DNA from: Chlamydoabsidia padenii
Lineage: Eukaryota; Mucoromycota; Mucoromycetes; Mucorales; Cunninghamellaceae
Reading direction: 5' to 3'
Length of the DNA: 64,000 nt
Assembly (NCBI GenBank): GCA_025330725.1
Contig: JAIWND010000009.1
Span: 372,001 to 436,000, forward strand
Shown here: in pieces, positions 11,693 to 22,319 of the stretch
Numbering within the stretch: the stretch's first letter is position 1
Layout: each line of letters starts with the position of its first letter
Program-made: the position numbers and the translations under genes
The notes under the pieces: generated by a model
Databases searched by the model: none
Seen by the model: only the letters and a program-made list of their open reading frames with translations
Told to the model about the DNA's origin: nothing

Positions 11693-11827
11693 TGCAAGAT
11701 GGTTAGATTAAACCCCCATGTACAGATGCCCTTCATTATGTATCCAACTTACTTTTCTTTGTTTTATTTTGACACCATGCAAAGTAGGTTTGGGGGTACT
11801 AGTTGCCTGAGATTGGGTAGAATTCAT
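10100..11827 (-). CDS. eIF5-mimic protein (BZW family) with C-terminal W2 domain
   Basis: Predicted cytosolic translation regulator; 5MP/BZW proteins bind eIF2 and eIF3 through a W2 HEAT domain and compete with eIF5, tightening start-codon choice. Exons on minus: 11753-11827, 11592-11628, 11365-11517, 11003-11299, 10631-10911 and 10100-10537, giving 426 residues, the usual family length. The N-terminus (KPTLHGVKIKQRK) and the segment EPETFRDNLLSLLAVAKPG match the family, followed by HEAT-like helices. The W2 domain at the end carries ILYWADKG and a VQWLRE-type helix, then an acidic tail GDSSDEDDE, the aromatic/acidic end used for partner binding. Intron 1 contains an A/T run of 38. Divergent from Med22 across about 1.1 kb. 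Confidence 0.93.
11653..11690. repeat. Long poly(A) tract (A38) in eIF5-mimic intron 1
   Basis: Longest of many A/T homopolymers, poly(T) on the sense (minus) strand and close to the 5' end of the gene. A similar T38 run at 27233-27270 lies in intron 1 of mL44. Confidence 0.85.
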
Positions 11828-12903
11828 GTATAGCTGCAGATGGTCTTCTTTTTTTTTTTTCTTTTAGAGAGATCCTACGGCAGCAAGTATATTGAAAAAA
11901 GAGCAAGTAGAAAGGAGGAGAAAAAGAAGAAAAAGGGAAATCAAGTAAATTTATTGACGCAAAAAAGTCGGCGTTTGAAATTGAAATGGCGGCGTTTTCA
12001 TTGGTTCCTTTTTATAGAAAGGGGAATGAGAACCAAGCTTGGTGTTCCCTTGACGAATGAGATGATCTGATGAGGTAGTTCACTCATGGTTATGAATAAG
12101 ACAATGTATTTTTATGGCTGATGATTGCTTGAATGAGAAAGGGAATTCATAATAATGAAGACTGATCTGGCCTTTATGAAAATCACGAGACAGTTTCTTT
12201 TTTATTTTATGATTTGGAATCCAATATGTCAGGGACAAGGCGATAAGTCTTTACAGTAAATCCCTATGATTGACCTGCTCCTTATGGTGAACATTCCTCA
12301 CTACTTCAACTCCTTGAACACGATACAAGCACGTTTACAATCAATGCCATTATGATTGTACTTTTTTTCTCTCACACATCAAATCGAAAGAGCTTGGTCA
12401 TTTGTAGCTTATGCAAAAGGAGGGGGTCGATTCAAAGGGAAATAAAGCAGATATGTCGGGATTTTAAATATAGCGATTCATGCAGCCTTACCGAGTCGAT
12501 TTAATATCATAATAATCAAAAGAGTAGTTATTCATCATCATCATCATCATCATTGGGAGGAGGGGAGAATGTCGGTACCTTGTCCAAGATCATTTTTAGT
12601 GACAGATCACCTATGTGTCAGTCATCTCTTATCCTATTTATCCCCAGTTTGTCCAGATCGGGTGAGAATTTGATTTACTGATGAGGTTTAATTCTCTTTT
12701 TTATTATTGAAAACATAAATATTATGTTAGTACTGACATGATCGTCGTATTGGTACCATCCATGCTCCGAATTAAGCAGAAGATGACGATGAAAGAACAA
12801 TTCAAATTCCGAGTCTGGGGGTGAATTTTTTGATAAGAAAAAAAAAAAAAAAAAAAAAAAAAGTTGGGGAGGACCGCTTCTCTTTACGTTATAATACATA
12901 ATC
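11828..12903. other. Divergent promoter region, eIF5-mimic / Med22
   Basis: About 1.1 kb between two divergent starts. Contains a poly(T)-CT leader at 11848-11863, GGCGTTTGAAA at about 11971, CGGGATTTTAAA followed by ATTCATGCAG at 12457-12485, a TCA/ATC microsatellite at about 12533-12553 and an A-tract at 12838-12862 just before Med22. No gene supported. Confidence 0.5.
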
Positions 12904-13464
12904 ATGGCAGGATATATGAACCCAGTTTCACAAACCACGACGCGGTCCATGTTACAACACATGGAAGATCAATACAACAAGCGTATCGACGATGATATCA
13001 GTAAACTTGTGGATTGTTACAATGATATTGTCAAGATTGGCGAAGTGAGTAAAGAAAAAAAAAAAAAAAAAAAAATAGAATGTGGGCAGACACTCATCTT
13101 TATCAACCTAGATCAATGACAAGGATAAATTCAAGGTGTCTCAAGAAGGATATCAAGTGGAGAGCCAAGCAGCACAGATTGTAAGTAGGGGCTTGGAAAT
13201 ACGTGTAGGTTTTAATATCATTTTTTTTTTTTTATTTATGACTAGGTACGGTCTTCCGAATCACTCCTTATACTGATCAAAGAACTTAAACAGTTTTTAC
13301 TACTAAATGACACCAAGACCTTGACTGCACTCACCGAACAACGATCGATGGCTCTCTCGACTCAAACTACTGAAATCAAGAATGTGGTACAGGATTTGCG
13401 AAAGGATGTAGCGGCGGCCATTTATGATATGGAATCAGTTTACTATAGATCATTAACAGATTAG
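12904..13464 (+). CDS. MED22: Mediator complex subunit 22 (Med22/Srb6)
   Basis: Head-module subunit of the Mediator coactivator, acting in the nucleus with RNA polymerase II. Exons 12904-13044, 13112-13180 and 13246-13464 encode 142 residues, typical for Med22. Family features: a helix with YNKRIDDDISKLVDCYNDIVK, then YQVESQAAQIVRSSESLL and LIKELKQFLLLND, matching the conserved A-x-IVRA-ESLLKL-LKQFLILND core. The protein is almost entirely helical, as expected for a Med11-Med22 pair. The start ATG follows an A-tract and is the only in-frame start. Poly(A) signal at 13532-13537. The second splice junction falls directly before the VRSSESL motif. Confidence 0.92.
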
Positions 13465-13790
13465 AAAACAGATACACTATACCCCCTCTCTCTCTTTCTT
13501 ATCTTTTTAGTCATACACACTTATTACCAATAATAAACAATGATCTTTTTGTCTTTTTATTACTTTTAATGATTGATTGTCAATAGGTATCACTATCAAA
13601 ATAAAGAATCATTTGATCTTTTTTGTCTCAATTGCTGTAGGACAGAAAGTTAATGGTGCATCTAACAGCGGGGCGTAACGGCCGTGCGGGGATCGGCGGG
13701 ATTCCAATTTCGGCTTTTTGGAATATTTAAAAAATGCTCTCTCTCTTTCTCCTCTCTTTCTCTCTCTTTCCCCACTTGATTACAACAACA
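13465..13790. other. Promoter of the iron-transporter gene
   Basis: Contains the Med22 poly(A) signal, a GGCGGGATTCC relative of the recurrent motif near 13695, and a CT-rich leader (13735-13775) ending at the chosen ATG. An in-frame ATG at 13734 lies inside the CT tract and is probably 5' leader. Confidence 0.5.
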
Positions 13791-14937
13791 ATGACATCCT
13801 TTATTAATCGACTACGAAGAAGACCTTCTCATGAGTATGCACCTATACAACACTTGGAAGAACACTTTCAATCAGCGGAAATCATTCGAGATACTATCAT
13901 TGGTTTATCAGGTAAAACAATATTAGTCGCCGTGGTGTTTTAAATGCCAAGCATGTATCTAACTCTTATCATACTACTTTTTTGTTGTAATGAAATGTAG
14001 ATGGTCTCACTGTACCGGTAAGTCATGCTTTACTATTAATTGGATCTTGTAGAGACTGACAATCTTTTACTTGTAGTTTGCACTCGCGGCCGGTCTTTCC
14101 AGCCTGGGAAACTCAAAAATCGTAGTCTATGGTGGTGCTGCAGGTAAGTGAAATAAAGGATTTCTTCAAAACGATATGTCTGACTCGTTTTCTTTTTACA
14201 AACCAACTAGAAATTGTCAGGTAATAAGGGATTGACTTGTCTTTTATTAAAATAGAATGTGATCTAATTTACGCATAACGGTGACTAATTCTCACTTTTT
14301 TAATTTTAGTGGAAGTATTAGTATGGCTTTAGGTGGATATCTGGCGGCCAGATCGGAAATGGAACATTACAAAACGGAACGACATCGTGAAGAACGGGAA
14401 GTAGAAGAATGCCCTCAAGATGAAGAAGATGAAATTGTGGAAATCTTGGAACCTTATGGCTTGGATCGCGATACTATTCAACCTCTCATCGATAAACTCA
14501 AGAGCAACCCTGAACAATTTGTGGACTTTATGATGAAATTTGAACTGGGATTGGAAATGCCCGATCCTAGACGCAGCTGGGTATGTAATTTTTAAGAGCG
14601 AGGAGGAGGGGTGATGATCAAAAGGAAGAAACTAACTGGGTAATCTTAGATCTCGGCTTTGACAATTGGATCTAGTTATTTTATTGGTGGCTTGATTCCA
14701 TTGACTCCTTACGTGTTTATGGATGACGCCATGTTGGCCTTATGGGTATCTGTGGCAGTGACCTCCCTGACTCTGTTGATCTTTGGCTATGTCAAGAGTC
14801 GTTTGGTGAATCCTAAAGGTGCGGTATGGGGTGCTATTCAAACATTGCTGATTGGTGCGTTGGCTGCTGGTGCAAGTTACGGCATTGTTTATTTATTACC
14901 TGATGAATCTGGTCAAATCACTCAACTTTTAGTATAG
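13791..14937 (+). CDS. CCC1: Ccc1/VIT1-family vacuolar iron (Fe/Mn) transporter
   Basis: Membrane carrier that loads Fe2+ and Mn2+ into the vacuole. Exons 13791-13911, 14001-14017, 14077-14143, 14211-14220, 14310-14580 and 14650-14937 give 257 residues. Family motifs are spread across the small exons: EIIRDTIIGLSDGLTVPFAL in helix 1, AGLSSLGNSKIVVYGGAAEIVSGSISMALGGYLA in helix 2, a Glu-rich cytosolic metal-binding loop (ERHREEREVEECPQDEEDE), then ISALTIGSSYFIGGLIPLTPY and further membrane spans. Two microexons of 17 nt (DGLTVP) and 10 nt (within AAEIVSG) are needed to restore the most conserved residues, which confirms the model. ATG 13791 was chosen because it follows the CT-rich leader and gives the usual short N-terminus. 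Poly(A) signal 14967-14972. Confidence 0.95.
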
Positions 14938-15101
14938 ATTTAGCTTGTATTATTAAACAACTAACTAATAAATATAAAACATTGTATCATGAATATAAAG
15001 AGACATTGGTAGACAAATATGGTTTTTATTGATTGATATTTTAACACATGATATCTATGTACACTAATGGGAAGGGAGCTATATACTATACAAGAAGGGA
15101 A

Positions 15102-16020
15102 TCAGATGGAGAATTGATTAAACATGTGTTGTAGTCGGGCTTGTTCGATTTCGTTATCCAGGTATTCTTGTCCACCATCATCAAGGAAGTTTTTTTGTAC
15201 AAAATCTTCATAGGATTCATATTCATAGAGTGTGGATTCTATAACACAGTTAGTTTGTCAGTATTTTATTTTTCATCATGATGGATTTACCTAGTAGTAT
15301 CTGTATATCACTCAATACAGTTGCCATTTGATTCCACAGGGTCGGATTAACAGAAAGTACCCATTGATACATGTTGCGCCAAGTATCAGTAAAAGGAATC
15401 CCATTGATTTGATCGGAATTGAGAATCCCCGCAAACTGTTGACATAATACTGGGTCATTGTTTAACAAATCGTAGGCCTCTTGCATAAGCCTGTCCATAC
15501 CAGGTTCAAATTGATCTTGAGTGGGGGCTGATATATCCTGTAAAATCGTATTCATCTGCTGTTCACCGTTATGTAAAGGATGTTGCTGTAAAATACGATC
15601 CAGTATTTCCTTTTGTTGTGGTTCCATACGTGCTTTTACTTTATCAATACTGTCCGCAATCGTGTCGCTTGTCACTTGTTGATCGTCGTTTTCAAAACAA
15701 TCCTTGATGAACAGATTGAAGCCAAAGGAGTCAAGAAGATGAGTTTGTACTTGATGAAGGAGTTCATAATGATGAGCCACCTCGGTCACTGTTGATATAT
15801 AGTTGGGATGGTTAGCTGCTTTGGCCAGGATACTCTTTAGGAGAGAGTAAGGTGCATGTGGACACCCTCCAAATTCATCTTGCTGCAAGTAACTTTCCAG
15901 TTGCTGTTGTAAGACTTGGTCATGGAATAAGGATGGATCGGTGAGTAATGTGCGTATTTGTTGCAAGTCGTTTGCTGATTTCTTGGACTGGACTTGTTGT
16001 AAAAGGACAAATACTTCCAT
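15102..16020 (-). CDS. Orphan acidic helical protein
   Basis: Two exons on minus, 15291-16020 and 15102-15238, joined in frame by a GT-AG intron; 288 residues. The predicted protein is helical, Gln/Leu/Asp-rich and acidic. Recognisable stretches are an N-terminal MEVFVLLQQVQSKKSANDLQ and an internal run of Leu-rich helices with DPVLCQQFAGILNSDQ. No signal peptide, membrane span or catalytic motif is seen, and no family was recognised. Clean codon usage and a perfect splice junction argue that it is real. It is divergent from the Myb gene over 675 bp. A CGGGATTTAAA motif sits at 16095-16105, about 75 nt upstream of its start. Minus-strand poly(A) signal (TTTATT on plus) at 15025-15030. Confidence 0.8.
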
Positions 16021-16694
16021 GACATTAAAATAAAAGAAGAAGAGAGAAAAAGAAAAAGAAAATTGACTGACTGGGGACCCTTTTTAATTCCCGTCGGGAT
16101 TTAAATAAATCCCACATGCAGGATGGACGCAGAATATACAGTATAACAACACCTTTCTCTACTTGACCCATTCAGGTACTTTTTCCCTCAATTGCCATCA
16201 TATCAGCTTTCCAAAACATTCATGCGACTGCGCCAATCAAGCGAGAGGTATGTATTAGATACACACTCCCAGTCTTTTGGAGCCAACATTATCAGTACAC
16301 TCGTTATCCTATCTTCTTTGATTCAAAAGAATCAATCAAGATAAGAAAGTCAAACTTTATATTCGACAAGCAAAGTATGTTCAAACGCCGGGTAGGGGAG
16401 TGCATCCTTTTGTGATTTTGCCCAAAGGGGTTTCAACCAATCAGAATCTTCATATGCCTTCACCAGTCAATTTCCGACTTTTTCCGCTTAAAAAATGGAG
16501 GGGCAGAGAGAGATAGCTTTTTTTTTTTTTTTTTTTGTTTGTTTCTTTTTCCCTTTTTACCAAAAGAGTCATTTTTTTGACTCGGTGGAAGGACGAACGG
16601 TTCAGTTATATAACCCAACAACATTCCCCCATTCCCCAATGGTTTATTCCTTTTCTCATTCTCACTTTTATCTTTTTATATCTCACACTCTATC
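16021..16694. promoter_or_regulatory. Bidirectional promoter with CCAAT and TATA boxes
   Basis: Between the divergent orphan and Myb starts. Seen: CGGGATTTAAA at 16095-16105, CCAAT at 16437-16441 within CCAATCAGAATC, a T-tract near 16517, TATATAA at 16607-16613 and a CT-rich leader before the Myb ATG. Roles are inferred from position only. Confidence 0.5.
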
Positions 16695-17803
16695 ATGACC
16701 TCCTCTCAAGAAGATCCTACTGGTGTATTCTCTGTGTTTAAACAAGATAATAATCGATCTACACCATTCTATTGCCGTTGGACAACCGAAGAAGACAAAC
16801 TATTAATGGAAGCTGTTAAAGAACATGGACCTCACAAGTGGTCACTCATTGCACAACATATTCCTGATCGGACACCAGTCCAGTGTTCTACTCGTTGGCT
16901 TGGTGCACTAAAGTAAGTACAAGGGACGTGTGTGTTTTATACTAAACAACTAACCTTTTCTCTCTCTCTCTCTTTTTTTTAACATATAGTCCTAATGTAC
17001 ATAAAGGAAAATGGGCGCCGGACGAAGACGAAGCATTAACACAGGCAGTACAAAAATATAGCAACAAAAATGTCTTGCCCTGGAATCGAATCGCGCAACA
17101 TATCCCTAACCGAACTGGAATTCAATGTCAAGCTAGGTGGACCGAAGCATTGGATCCGACAGTACGAAAAGGACGATGGAAGAAGGAAGAAGATGATATG
17201 TTACGTGAAGGGGTGACTCGATTCGGATGCTGTTGGATTAGGGTATCTGGTATGATTCATGGACGAACACAACGACAATGTAGAACTCGATGGAATCAAA
17301 TCAAATCAAGGAAGGAAAAGGCGATCATCATTAACAAGAAGAACAAGGCAACTACTACTACTACAACTACTACAACACAGGATGCAACTCTTATTGACGA
17401 TATACAAGAACGGAATTCATTATCATTATCACCTACTTTATCTCTGGAAGAAAACTTATTATCAACACCACCTATTTCGCCTCTGGAACATTACCATCTA
17501 CAACTACAACTACAACAACAAGAAGAACCTTTACAATGGATGAATCTACCACAAAGTATTAATGTAGCCGTCGATCCTTGCGAAACAGATTACTTTTGCT
17601 TATCGCCACCTTCACCTTCTTCTTCTTTAAACGATATGCTGACATTACCTGACGATGACGATACTATCAAACTAGATCAATTGGCTACTCGTACACCTTG
17701 TGAATTTTTCCACTTTAACCCAGAATTACCCACGTCTTCTCTTATGTTACCCGATTCGGACTTTATGCTCAATCAAATTCTCTCCCCTTCCTCTATATTA
17801 TGA
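16695..17803 (+). CDS. Three-repeat Myb/SANT transcription factor
   Basis: Predicted nuclear DNA-binding protein of 343 residues. Exons 16695-16912 and 16990-17803 join in frame through a GT-AG intron located between Myb repeats 1 and 2. Three tandem Myb repeats are seen: RWTTEEDKLLMEAV...CSTRW (about residues 28-72), KGKWAPDEDEALTQAV...CQARW (about 78-127) and KGRWKKEEDDMLREGV...CRTRW (about 133-178). Each repeat has the spaced aromatic residues of the fold. Repeat 2 carries a short insertion (SNKNVLPW). The C-terminal half is Thr/Ser/Gln/Pro-rich with a (ACT)n-coded Thr run and acidic DDDD patches, resembling an activation region. TATATAA at 16607-16613 lies about 82 nt before the ATG. Poly(A) signal 17885-17890, just after an (AT)n run. 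Confidence 0.9.
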
Positions 17804-17858
17804 ATTTACACCCCTCTCCCATTGTAGAATAGCGTTACCACATCCCCCTTTATGTTTA

Positions 17859-17882
17859 TATATATATATATATATATATACT
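17859..17882. repeat. (AT)n microsatellite
   Basis: Uninterrupted TA dinucleotides after the Myb stop, directly before its poly(A) signal. Confidence 0.8.
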
Positions 17883-18522
17883 ATAATAAAAATGTCTTTC
17901 TTTAACATGTACAGTCAATCATCTTTAATGACTTCTTTTTAACACTAAAGTAGGTTTATCTAAATTAGTGCTCCGATTCGAAATGTCAATGGTATATTTT
18001 TCGATCTGTATAATTGAGAAGCCTTGGGAAGTTTTGTCACTAGACTATATAAACTTACCCCACAAAAAGTGTAGAGTTGTGTGATACAATGGGAAAATAA
18101 GATTAACTCCATTGTTCTTCTGATCATGCTCTTTTTTTTTTCTTTATAAGGAGGGTATATTTGCTGTGCACACCAATCATTGCTGATGTTTGTCTTTTCT
18201 ATAGAGTATATATTCATTTCATACCTATATATCATATAACTATAAACTGTATATAGTCTTCATGTTTTATACAAGTAATTCAGGGCCCTGGGCATATAAG
18301 TTACTTTCCAAAAAGGCAATCAATGCAATCGAACCATCCTAACAAGTGAAATCAGTTATTGCTGAGCATGCTTTTTAGTATCATAAAAGCTACATTCTTT
18401 GTTCTCTCTTTATCATCACTTGAAGGAAGCGAGAAGGACTCACATCAGCCTTGGAGACATCCCTGAAAGGGGACGGTGTCACTTTTTTCATGTTTTTCCT
18501 TGTAGACCGTTTCCACAAAGAG

Positions 18523-18715
18523 CAGGTTTCAAACCCCGCGTACCCTATGGTTCCTTGTAAGAGCTCTACCGTCTCAATGGACAATGGATGCTCATCAATA
18601 AATGAGCCATGAGCATTGCTTAGCCTATTTACAACGAACTTCACATAGAACACCAAGCGCCAAGTCCCTTGTATGGAGCTGTACAGGCTTGCAGGCTTTT
18701 TTCTTTTTCTTTTTC
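18523..18715 (-). repeat. Dispersed repeat family B, copy 1 (inverted)
   Basis: Read on minus it matches the copies at 20490-21165: a CCATACAAGG-ACTTGG block, a TTCGTTG-AAATAGGCTAA block, AATGCTCATGG, GAGCATCCATTG, TAGAGCTCTTAC and a terminal GCGGGGTTTGAAAC. An open minus frame across this copy (18390-18656) shares the reading NAHG-F with copy 3, so the element may once have been coding. Confidence 0.65.
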
Positions 18716-19640
18716 TTTTTCTTTTTACCTCCCGTGTCTAAAAAAGGAGAGTATCAGGTCTCACTTCGTTATCAAACCGATGCCAATAAACCGAGTGTGT
18801 ACTTTTATGATGTATTCTCAGTAAAAATTCAAGCTTTCAGGCACTCATTTCAGTCGAACCAATTTTAAGGTCATATGTACCTGTCATTCCTTTTGTATTG
18901 ACAAAGTCAAAAGAGCTTAACGAGAGTCTAGCTCTGTCTTTATTGTTACTTATCATGCTACAAGGGTGATAGGAGAAGAAAAGAAATGGAGAAAGTATTG
19001 TAGTAAAAGACTAATTTCTCGATCAGAGGCTGTGTTCGTCAAACCCGCTTCATGATAATGATATATGTGATCCCAATGTCATGTCGTTCAGTACCATTCA
19101 TTCCTATCATATGTATGAGGTCATCAGACAATCAACTACCTAATACTTTTTCGCTTATTACAAAGGCCTATGCACACAAAGTGCTTGATATGATTTTTTT
19201 TATTATATCCAGAGTCATTTCTATACTATATCTACAGCTATGTCTATACTATAGTAAGAAGGAGGGAAGGGGATGATAAAAAGAGAGCCTAAATTATGTG
19301 AGTGAAGAAGGGATGAGAGATAAAGAATGTCAGAGACCGTCACCACTTTTGTTCATCGTCCAATCCAACCCAATGTTAAAGAGTGAGCCGCTCGTTTCTT
19401 TCCTATTGTCTGATCATCTAATCCTACTGAATAAAGACATATTTAGCTGATCATTTTACTTTTCCCAGATCAATTGAGGCGGAGTTTTGTTAAGACATTC
19501 ATGCAAAGTGGATGAGAGTTTTCGTGATGAGATAGTTGATGATTGTACCCAGTTTGACCGTGCGCCCGGCCATAGGCGTCGATTCAGCTAAATAGATAAT
19601 CAGTCGCACAAGTTTTTGCTTACGTTTGCTGGTATTTGGG

Positions 19641-20005
19641 TCACCTATTCACCTAGACAGAAAAAAAAAGAGAGAGAAGAGAGAGAAGAGAGGCATTAGT
19701 ATCAGAGCCTTGATGAAGTTGTTAACTCAAAAGAGAAGGACCCATTTTACAGCATCTCCTCTTTTATTTTTTTTTCTTGTTGTTTGATTACTTTACCTTT
19801 TCCCCTGGTTTGTCCCTCACCAGTACAAAGCCCATACACAAGGAGTTAGAATGTATCAATTCAACCTAAACATGAAGAAAGACGAAGAGAGAAGAAAAAG
19901 TATTAGTATCAAAGTCTTGAAGGGTGCAGATAGTATAACGTTACCATCCCCTTTCCCCCTGTTAGAGATTCATCGCCATCAGTAAAACATAACCCATTAC
20001 CACAG
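19641..20005 (-). pseudogene. Decayed gene remnant, minus strand
   Basis: Minus-strand exon-like segment 19797-19865 is 69 nt, open in phase 0 (VELIHSNSLCMGFVLVRDK, then PGEK), with canonical donor and acceptor. The next segment (ending at the acceptor at 19652) adds VNR and a TGA at 19641-19643. The segment upstream, from 19945, reads LCFTDGDESLTGGKGM in the same phase but is cut by a TGA with no usable acceptor or start. This looks like the 3' part of a dead gene of unknown family; alternatively a noncoding transcript. Confidence 0.3.
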
Positions 20006-20400
20006 AGTCAGTTGTTTCGTTACCGCTTTTGTTCATCTTCGCCTATCCGTTCCCAACTGTCGTGAGTTTCATATTTGTGCTAAAGTTGGGTATTCGTTGT
20101 AAGTGGTAGTTTTTCAATTCATCGTCAATGATACAGTACAATCATAATGCCATGTTAAAGGTGAGTAAATAAGAGGAAAAAAAGAAAGGAGGGAAGAAGA
20201 AAGAAGAAGATTAAAGTGGCACGACGCCTTTGAAAAACAAATCTTTTGTCCCTTTCTCTTTTTTTATAGCTTTTTAAACACCGCTATTTGAGGGAAGTGA
20301 AGAAAATAAGGGAGTGAAAATAACCTCTAAGGCGAGCCTAAGAGGCGCTTAAACTTTTCGGGGCTGCAACAGATGTTGAATGTCGAAATCCCGAATTCCT

Positions 20401-20468
20401 GTGTAGACGGGCGAGGGCCCGTTGGAGGCACTCGAATCCCGCCCACAACGAGTGGAGCCCGTCCACAC
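20401..20468. repeat. GC-rich 12-bp inverted repeat
   Basis: GTGTAGACGGGC at 20401-20412 pairs with GCCCGTCCACAC at 20457-20468 in 11 of 12 positions, around a 44-nt loop that itself contains CTCGAATCCCGCCC. It is distinctly more GC-rich than its surroundings and lies just left of the tandem family B array. Confidence 0.5.
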
Positions 20469-20489
20469 GAGACAAATTGCTTTCTGCAA

Positions 20490-20725
20490 CTTTTTTTTTT
20501 TTACAAAAGCCAGGCTAAAACAATCTAGAGGCTATATTGCTCCATACAAGGAATTTGGTACAATGACCATTATGTAAACTTTGTTGGAAATAGGTTAAGG
20601 AATGCTCATGGTCACTTTTGTCATTAGCACCACTTGTTCATGGAGACAATAAAGCTCTCTCAAGATTCCAGGCGAGAGTAAGCGGGGTTTGAAATAAGTT
20701 TGTTGTGTGTCAATTTTCAACCAAC

Positions 20726-20762
<37 letters not shown>

Positions 20763-21165
20763 AGTCAGGTGAAAACTATCTTGAGGCTATATTCTCCATA
20801 CAAGCGACTTGGTGCATTAGCTATTATGTAAACTTTGTTGGAAGTAGACTAAGGAATGCTCATGGTCACTTTTGTCTTGAGCATTCATGGACAATTGGAG
20901 GGAGTAGAGCCTTTCCAAATCTTAGTAGAGGCAGGCGGGATCTAAAAAAGTTCGAAAAGGAACCAAACTTCATTTTTTTTTTCTTGTAAAGGACAGGTAG
21001 GAGTCATCGCAAGCCTGGACTGACCGACACAAGGGTTTTGGTACATTGGTCATTATGTAAAGTTTGTTGGAAATAGGCTATTATGTCCACATCGCCGCTT
21101 TAATCATTAGCATCCGTTGACAATTGGAGCGAGTAGTGCTCTTACCAAATCCCGTCCTCCTGGCA
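20490..21165 (+). repeat. Tandem array of three family B repeats
   Basis: Three direct copies, at about 20490-20705, 20740-20960 and 20975-21165. Each starts with a T-rich run and (A)CAAAAG-CAGG-like or equivalent head, followed by CCATACAAGG (or ACACAAGGG), TTGGTACA, CATTATGTAAACTTTGTTGGAA, AGGAATGCTCATGGTCAC, a CATTAGCA-type block and a GCGGG-TTTGAAAT or CAAATCCCG end. Copy 3 is the most diverged. No terminal inverted repeats or target-site duplications were identified. Confidence 0.7.
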
Positions 21166-21356
21166 ATTCCCCAATAGAGATCAAATCATGTTCCAGGCCA
21201 AAAGTAAAGAACTATCAGAATGGGTTTGATGTGGATTCTTCCAATACCAGTTGTATATACCTGCGCCACGTACAGCCATTCTGATATGGATATGTCAAAC
21301 ACTGCTATAGGAAACTACGTTTTCATTGGGCCTAAGTTTGAGGCCAACTCGGTACT

Positions 21357-21545
21357 TCCCAGAACTGGCCCAAAATATTCCCCCATCAACGTCGGGATTT
21401 AAATGTCAAAATCCGATTCTGCATGAAAATCACCATTTGGCAAATTTCCTTTCGTGACCAGAGCTAGTCTGCATGACGAGCCATTCACGTTTAAAAAAAA
21501 AATACAGAGCATTTTCACGGTCTCCTACTATGGTCCCACCCCCAT
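21357..21545 (-). repeat. Dispersed repeat family A, copy 3 (inverted)
   Basis: Read on minus it carries GTAGGAGACCGTG, CTCGTCATGCAGACTAGCTC, TTCATGCAGAATC, AAATCCCGACGTTG, GGGGGAATATTTTGGGC and CAGTTCTGG, in the same order as the copies at 2186 and 28769. Confidence 0.65.
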
Positions 21546-21958
21546 CTCAACCGGGAATGTCAATCTCCGATTTCTGTACCATTGAATGGCTATGGACTGT
21601 GCGATCTACATTTCAATAGTTAAACGCCAACACTGATCTGCAGACCCTATTTCGACTTACACATACTTACACCTTCAAAAACATTTGTTTTTCATCTTTG
21701 TCTCTGAAATGCTTGTTCCTAGTACAGTATTGTGTGTTTTGCTTTTGAGTGAATCTCTTAGTATACCATGAAGAAATGGCAGGTGGGAATTGAACGTTAA
21801 CAGGTAGGATCAATTGTAAGTCACTTGACTAGATATGGAATCCGGATATATAACGACGTCTGATGTGATTACTAAATCTTTATGCCTAAGGTAATATATA
21901 ATCTAAAGGCGAGCATAATAAATTCAGCGGGATTCCAATATTTAGACGGGGGCAAATC

Positions 21959-21998
<40 letters not shown>

Positions 21999-22319
21999 GA
22001 AAGCAAAAAACCCTTTTCTTCACAGTACAGAATTGCCATTGACGAACGATTCTTTGAACTGTGTTTTACTATTTACTAAATTGAAATTGAAACAGCATTA
22101 GGTATTTGGAACTTATAAAAAAAAAGCTGATTCGCCCTTTTACTAACTGTGCTTTGTTTTTTTTTGGGGGGGGGGATCTAGGAACAATCAATCTATACTA
22201 ATTACTATCACCAAATCTCCACCACCATTGCTGTAATCAGGACCTCCTCCTCGATAAGATGGTGTTTGTGCAAGATTAAAAAAAGGCATAAGGCGGAACA
22301 CGGTTGTTGGATGCTGACA

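Noticed and set aside
20446..20460. tRNA-like CTCGAATCCCGCC (also GAATTCGAATCCCGC near 28562)
   Set aside because: Resembles a T-arm but no acceptor stem, anticodon arm or A box could be placed around either site, so no tRNA is called.
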